From: Pseudomonadota bacterium
GTDB lineage: Bacteria; Pseudomonadota; Gammaproteobacteria; UBA5335
NCBI GenBank assembly: GCA_021783685.1
Contig: JAJXTQ010000008.1
Span: 1 to 14,975 of the forward strand
DNA: 14,975 nucleotides
Reading direction: 5' to 3'
Shown here: piece after piece, positions 11,342 to 14,975 of the stretch
How positions within the stretch are numbered: the first letter of the stretch is position 1
Layout of the letters: every line of letters begins with the position of its first letter
Position numbers and translations under genes: made by a program
The notes under the pieces: generated by a model
The model's input: only the letters and a program-made list of their open reading frames with translations
Told to the model about the DNA's origin: nothing
Databases searched by the model: none

Positions 11342-13198
11342 ATGAGTAGCCAAGACATCGACGACGCCTCTGCCACGGCTCCCGCCAGCACTGGCAGGCG
11401 GACTTTCCTGAAGGGGTCAGTCGTGGCTGCGGCTGCGCCGGCGATCCTGACCTCCCGCAAGAGCAGCGCGCAAACCGCGGGCTTTCCGGCGAGCCCGCCG
11501 GTGCAGGCCTGGGCCGAGGAACTGCCGCCACAGATCACGCCGATCCAGCCGGTTACAGCCCTCGACCCCGCACCCACGGCGGGGGCGAACCTCGCCCGCG
11601 GCGAATGCGGGCGGGCCGATCACCAGCGTTTCGCCGAGTTGGGCGGGAACCCGACCTACTACGTGCTGCGGGCGCGCGAGAATCCCGCCTGGGTGTTCAA
11701 TCCGGCGTATCCGCCCCAGCCTGTCTGGGGCTGGTCGGGGACGCCGGCGACCTCGACCAGCAGCGGGCCGACAAAAGGCAAGGGCGGCGGCGGCAAGGGC
11801 GGCCCCAAGGGCGCTCCGCCACCCGCATCGGACGTGACCGCGCCGGGCCCGACCTTCTTCGCGCGCTACGGCCAGCCGGTCATCGTGCGCATCGTCAACG
11901 AACTGCCGCAGAACCATGTCGGCTTCGGCTCGCCCGAGATCAGCACCCACCTGCACAACGCCCACAACCCGTCCGAGAGCGACGGGTTTCCCGGCGACTA
12001 CTTCAGCGCCTCGAAGGCGGGGCCGACGCTCACCATGCCAGGCGGCTGGCGCGACCACTTCTGGCCCAACGTCTACGCCGGTCTCGACGAGTTCGGGGGA
12101 ATCGGAGACCCGCGCGAGGCCTTGGGTACCTGCTGGTACCACGACCACACGCTGGATTTCACCGCGCCCAACGTGCTGAAGGGCCTGGTCGGCTTCTATC
12201 TGCTGTTCGACAACCTCGATTCGGGCAACGAGCGCGACCCCAACCCGGCCGCGCTGCGGCTACCGAGCCATCCCTACGATTACCCGCTGGTGTTCGGCGA
12301 CAAGCGTTTCGACGCGAACGGCATGCTGTTCTATGACCAGTTCGATCCCGACGGCGTCCTCGGAGACCAGGTCTGCGTGAACGGCAAGATCCAGCCGGTG
12401 CTGCGCGTCGCACGCCGCAAGTACCGCCTGCGCCTGCTCAACGGCGGGCCGTCGCGCTTCTATGCGCTGTCGCTGGCTGACCGGAATTTTCTCCTGCGCC
12501 CGTTCACCTATATCGCCAACGACGGCAACCTGCTGCCCGCCCCGATCGCGAACATGACGACGATCGATCTCGCACCTGCCGAGCGTGCCGACATCGTGGT
12601 GGACTTTTCGAGCTACCCGATCGGCACCGAACTCTATTTCGTCAATCGGCGGCTGCAGACCGAAACGCGCCGCTACGATGGTCTGACCGGTACCGGCACG
12701 CAGGTGCTGAAAATCGTCGTCGATCGCAATCCGCCCGAGCAGGATCTGAGTCGGGTGCCGGCGACGCTGCGCGCGATGCGCCCGCTGAGTGCCGAGGAGA
12801 TCGCCGCGGCGCCGGTCCGCCAATGGAATTTCGACCGCAGCAACGGGCAATGGACGGTCAACGGCGAGCTGTTCGACGTGTCAAGGGCACGCGCCACGCT
12901 CAGACGCGGCGATGCCGAGGTCTGGGAGTTCGTGAACAACGACGACGGCTGGGTCCATCCCATCCACATGCACTTCGAGGAAGGCCGGCTGCTCAGCAAG
13001 CGGGTGCAGGGCGTCGACGTCCCGATTCCGCTCTACGAGCGGGGACGCAAGGACGTCTACCACCTGCCGCGGGGGCCGAACACGGTCCTGCGGGTATTCG
13101 TGCGCTTCCGCGATTTCGAGGGCAAGTATGTCATGCACTGCCACAACCTGATCCACGAAGACCACGCGATGATGGTCCGCTTCGACATCAGGCCCTGA
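11342..13198 (+). CDS. Tat-exported three-domain multicopper oxidase (bilirubin oxidase/CotA type)
   Basis: 618-residue oxidase that would couple one-electron oxidation of phenols, metals or pigments to reduction of O2 to water. The N-terminus has a Tat signal (GRRTFLKGS, residues 18-26, followed by an Ala-rich segment). All four copper-ligand clusters are present: H203-L-H205, H267-D-H269, H539-P-I-H542-M-H544, and H599-C600-H601 with H605 and axial M610. The last one (HCHNLIHEDHAMM) is nearly that of bilirubin oxidases and close to CotA laccases. A Lys/Gly-rich insert (about residues 142-160, KGKGGGGKGG) interrupts domain 1 just before PGPTFFARYGQPV. I chose the ATG at 11342 because AGGAGG lies 7 nt before it; the frame is open from a TTG at 11273, but that would put the Tat signal inside the protein. 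A Sco-type chaperone follows by 39 nt, consistent with copper loading. The natural substrate cannot be told from sequence. Confidence 0.94.
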   Translation: MSSQDIDDASATAPASTGRRTFLKGSVVAAAAPAILTSRKSSAQTAGFPASPPVQAWAEELPPQITPIQPVTALDPAPTAGANLARGECGRADHQRFAELGGNPTYYVLRARENPAWVFNPAYPPQPVWGWSGTPATSTSSGPTKGKGGGGKGGPKGAPPPASDVTAPGPTFFARYGQPVIVRIVNELPQNHVGFGSPEISTHLHNAHNPSESDGFPGDYFSASKAGPTLTMPGGWRDHFWPNVYAGLDEFGGIGDPREALGTCWYHDHTLDFTAPNVLKGLVGFYLLFDNLDSGNERDPNPAALRLPSHPYDYPLVFGDKRFDANGMLFYDQFDPDGVLGDQVCVNGKIQPVLRVARRKYRLRLLNGGPSRFYALSLADRNFLLRPFTYIANDGNLLPAPIANMTTIDLAPAERADIVVDFSSYPIGTELYFVNRRLQTETRRYDGLTGTGTQVLKIVVDRNPPEQDLSRVPATLRAMRPLSAEEIAAAPVRQWNFDRSNGQWTVNGELFDVSRARATLRRGDAEVWEFVNNDDGWVHPIHMHFEEGRLLSKRVQGVDVPIPLYERGRKDVYHLPRGPNTVLRVFVRFRDFEGKYVMHCHNLIHEDHAMMVRFDIRP

Positions 13199-13237
13199 GC
13201 CGCGCGCCATTCGGTTCGACACGCAGGAGACGAGGAC

Positions 13238-13936
13238 ATGAAAACAGACGACATGGACACGGCACGGCACGACCGCAGGGTCGTTCTGGCGGGCTTCGGC
13301 GCCGCCGCGTTCGGCCTGCTTGGGTGGCAGGGTACAGTGCTCAAGCCGAGGCCTGCGCAGGCCGCCGGGCGCATACCCGGGCGCCTTCCCAACCCGACCG
13401 TCATCACGCACGAGGGCAGGGCGCTCAGGTTCTACGACGACCTCGTGCGCGACAAGGTGGTCGCGATCAACATGACCTACGCCCAGTGCACCGCGAGCTG
13501 CCCGGCCACGATGGGCAACCTGCTGCAGGTGCAGAAGCTCCTGGGCGGGCGCATCGGGCGCGATGTCTTCATGTACTCGATCACGCTGTTCCCCGAAGTC
13601 GACACGCCGCAGGTGCTCAAGGCCTACGCGGAGAAATTCGACGTCGGGCCGGGCTGGCTGTTCCTGACCGGCGCACCCGACGACATCGAGTCGCTGCGGC
13701 GCGGACTCGGCTTCTGGGATCCGAATCCGGTGGTGGACGAAAACCGCACCCAGCACGCAAACATGATCCGCATAGGCAACGGCGCCTACGACCGCTGGGC
13801 GATGTCGCCCGGGCTGGTCAGTCCCGAGCAGATCCTCGCGGTCATCAACCACGTCGACCCCACCGTCGTGCACACCGCACACCCGCCTTCGGCCCCCGCC
13901 GCACCGCAGCCGGGCAGGGGAAGCGCCCCGACCTAG
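13238..13936 (+). CDS. Sco1/SenC-type copper chaperone
   Basis: 232-residue exported thioredoxin-fold protein. The copper-binding set of the family is intact: C84-x3-C88 in YAQCTASCPATMGNL, and H173 in TQHANMIRIGN. The N-terminus carries RR followed by a hydrophobic stretch (DRRVVLAGFGAAAFGLLGW), which may be a Tat signal or a membrane anchor. The C-terminus is a Pro/Ala-rich tail (PPSAPAAPQPGRG). Sco proteins deliver copper to, or reduce cysteines at, the CuA site of cytochrome oxidase. Here the gene lies 39 nt after a multicopper oxidase and no cytochrome oxidase gene is in view, so a role in maturing that oxidase is more likely. GGAG lies 8 nt before the ATG. Probably co-transcribed with its neighbour. 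Confidence 0.92.
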   Translation: MKTDDMDTARHDRRVVLAGFGAAAFGLLGWQGTVLKPRPAQAAGRIPGRLPNPTVITHEGRALRFYDDLVRDKVVAINMTYAQCTASCPATMGNLLQVQKLLGGRIGRDVFMYSITLFPEVDTPQVLKAYAEKFDVGPGWLFLTGAPDDIESLRRGLGFWDPNPVVDENRTQHANMIRIGNGAYDRWAMSPGLVSPEQILAVINHVDPTVVHTAHPPSAPAAPQPGRGSAPT

Positions 13937-13990
13937 CGACGCGCCGCGTCCCGGAACACCGCCTCACCGCAACACGTATTGCCCCCCCGC

Positions 13991-14008
13991 GCAGGCGATC
14001 ACGCCTGC
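13991..14008 (+). terminator. hairpin between the Sco and peroxidase-like genes
   Basis: GCAGGCG (13991-13997), loop ATCA, CGCCTGC (14002-14008): a perfect 7-bp stem 33 nt before the next ATG, with no T tract. It could attenuate or process the message. GATCACGCCT (13997-14006) and GATCAGGCCT (14012-14021) are near-identical direct repeats. The rest of the 105-nt gap holds GACGCG/CGCGTC at 13938-13950. Confidence 0.4.
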
Positions 14009-14041
14009 CCGGATCAGGCCTCACCTTTCAGGAGAAGCATC

Positions 14042-14975
14042 ATGGCTTTCTACGACTTCAACGTGAATCTGAACGACCTCAAGAAGATCCTCGAGCAGAT
14101 CAGGATCGCCGAGGCGCACGCGGCGTTCGCCCACGACGCCACCGCCCCGCAGGTCGCCCTCGTTGACCTGGTGAGCCATGCGCTGGCGCCCGAAGGCCTG
14201 CGCACGGTCAGCGGCATCTACAACAACCTGCTTCCCGGCCAGGAGCTGACCGGGGCCGCCGACAACGTGATGCCGCGCCTGCTGCAGCCGGTCTACAACC
14301 CCGCCGAGATCCAGCCGGCAGGCTTCTTCGGACCGGGATCGCCCGCCGGGACGACGACGACGTCCTACGAGCAGACCGCCGGCGCCGTCTTCGATTCGCA
14401 GCCGCGCATCATCAGCAACCTGATCGTCGACCAGACCTCGAACAACCCGGCCGCGCTCGTGACGGCGCTGATCGTCGCCGGCTCGGCCGATCCCTACGGC
14501 GATGCCGCGCGCATCGCCGAAATGCGGCAGGCGCTGGCAGACGCGCCGGCTCAGGCCGCGGCGGCGCAGGCCGCGGAAGACGCGGCGCTGGCGGCCGCGG
14601 TGGTTTCCGCCGAGGCGGCTGCCGCCGCAGCGGCCACGGCGAGCGCACTGCAGGCGACTGCTGATGCCGATGCCCAGGCGGCGGCCGACGCCCAGGCTGC
14701 CGCCGCTACGGCGAACCAGGCCGTGGCCGATGCGCTCGCCGCGCTCACGGCGCTGCAAGGGCAGGGCGATCCGGCGGCCCTGGCTGCCGCGCAGCTGGCC
14801 TACGACGCGGCGGTGGCCGCGTCAAACGCGGCCGACGCGCTGGCCGCCGCGACCGCCGCGACGGCGGCCGCGTCGGCCGCGGCCGCCGTGACTGCCCAGG
14901 CCGCTGCCGACGCGGCACAGGCCCAGTCCGCTGCAGACCTCGCGGCCCTGTATGCCGCGATGACGCCGCTGACTG
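14042..14975 (+). CDS. N-terminus of a large alanine-rich, animal-heme-peroxidase-like secreted protein (partial)
   Basis: 311 codons are visible and the frame is still open at the right edge. There is no Sec or Tat signal. Residues 1-140 contain NLNDLKKILEQIRIAEAHA, GLRTVSGIYNNLLPGQELTG, AADNVMPRL and FDSQPRIISNLIVDQTSNNP. From memory this run is typical of the start of very large bacterial animal-type heme peroxidases with C-terminal calcium-binding repeats, exported by type I secretion; MopA Mn(II)-oxidising peroxidases belong to that group. The catalytic heme domain would lie beyond the window, so the call rests on the N-terminus only. Residues about 163-303 are more than half alanine, in AQAAAD-like repeats, probably a long helical or coiled-coil insert. 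AGGAG lies 7 nt before the ATG. The gene follows the multicopper oxidase and Sco genes and may belong to the same operon. Confidence 0.7.
   Translation, partial: MAFYDFNVNLNDLKKILEQIRIAEAHAAFAHDATAPQVALVDLVSHALAPEGLRTVSGIYNNLLPGQELTGAADNVMPRLLQPVYNPAEIQPAGFFGPGSPAGTTTTSYEQTAGAVFDSQPRIISNLIVDQTSNNPAALVTALIVAGSADPYGDAARIAEMRQALADAPAQAAAAQAAEDAALAAAVVSAEAAAAAAATASALQATADADAQAAADAQAAAATANQAVADALAALTALQGQGDPAALAAAQLAYDAAVAASNAADALAAATAATAAASAAAAVTAQAAADAAQAQSAADLAALYAAMTPLT

Noticed and set aside
12823..14166. A 447-codon plus-strand frame across the end of the oxidase, the Sco gene and the start of the next gene
   Set aside because: It overlaps three well-supported genes in another frame and has Arg/Pro/Gly-rich composition typical of a GC-rich shadow.
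14021..14758. A minus-strand frame opposite the alanine-rich gene
   Set aside because: The Ala-rich coding strand yields Arg/Gly-rich antisense codons with few stops. There is no independent support.
14527..14950. DNA-level tandem repeat in the alanine-rich region
   Set aside because: The protein is repetitive in composition, but the codons vary (GCG, GCC, GCT, GCA) and no fixed-length DNA unit recurs exactly.

Overview
The window is GC-rich, densely coded DNA. A bacterial V/A-type ATPase operon, Tat-exported copper enzymes, an outer-membrane alanine-zipper lipoprotein and NarL-type two-component proteins together suggest a Gram-negative proteobacterium. A betaproteobacterium of the Thauera/Azoarcus kind is my best guess, but nothing in the window fixes the taxon. 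I see no tRNA, rRNA, CRISPR array, transposase or integrase.

Layout. (1) 1-2334, + strand: the 3' end of a V/A-type ATPase operon, holding the end of subunit A, then subunit B and subunit D. Two inverted copies of one GC-rich intergenic repeat sit at the A/B and B/D junctions. (2) 2415-5011, a cell-envelope block: a small exported CHRD-like protein (-), a LysM L,D-transpeptidase (-), a divergent second YkuD-fold protein (+) whose start codon is only 9 nt from that of the first, and an Lpp/OprI-like alanine-zipper lipoprotein ending in lysine (-). These look like parts of a system that ties the outer membrane to peptidoglycan. (3) 5012-5463, a less GC-rich non-coding stretch, then a secreted PhoX-family protein (+) closed by a strong intrinsic terminator. 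(4) 6860-10881, a signalling block: a soluble PAS-PAS histidine kinase with a four-cysteine cluster in its ATP lid (+), a NarL/FixJ response regulator (+), and convergent to it a membrane histidine kinase with an eroded ATP-binding site (-). (5) 11342 to the right edge, an oxidative block on +: a Tat-exported three-domain multicopper oxidase of the bilirubin-oxidase/CotA type, a Sco-type copper chaperone, and the N-terminus of a large alanine-rich protein that resembles the start of secreted animal-type heme peroxidases. The last gene runs off the window.

The most interesting point is a link between blocks 4 and 5. The regions upstream of the response regulator and of the multicopper oxidase share three sequence blocks with identical spacing (GCCCTACAGT, 16 nt, AATACA, 35 nt, TAGACTCAG). 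Both promoters are therefore probably controlled by the same factor, plausibly the response regulator itself. The proposal is a two-kinase, one-regulator circuit controlling an exported copper-oxidase/peroxidase system. It recalls in parts, though not by demonstrated homology, the known Mn(II)-oxidation machinery built from multicopper oxidases and MopA-type heme peroxidase.
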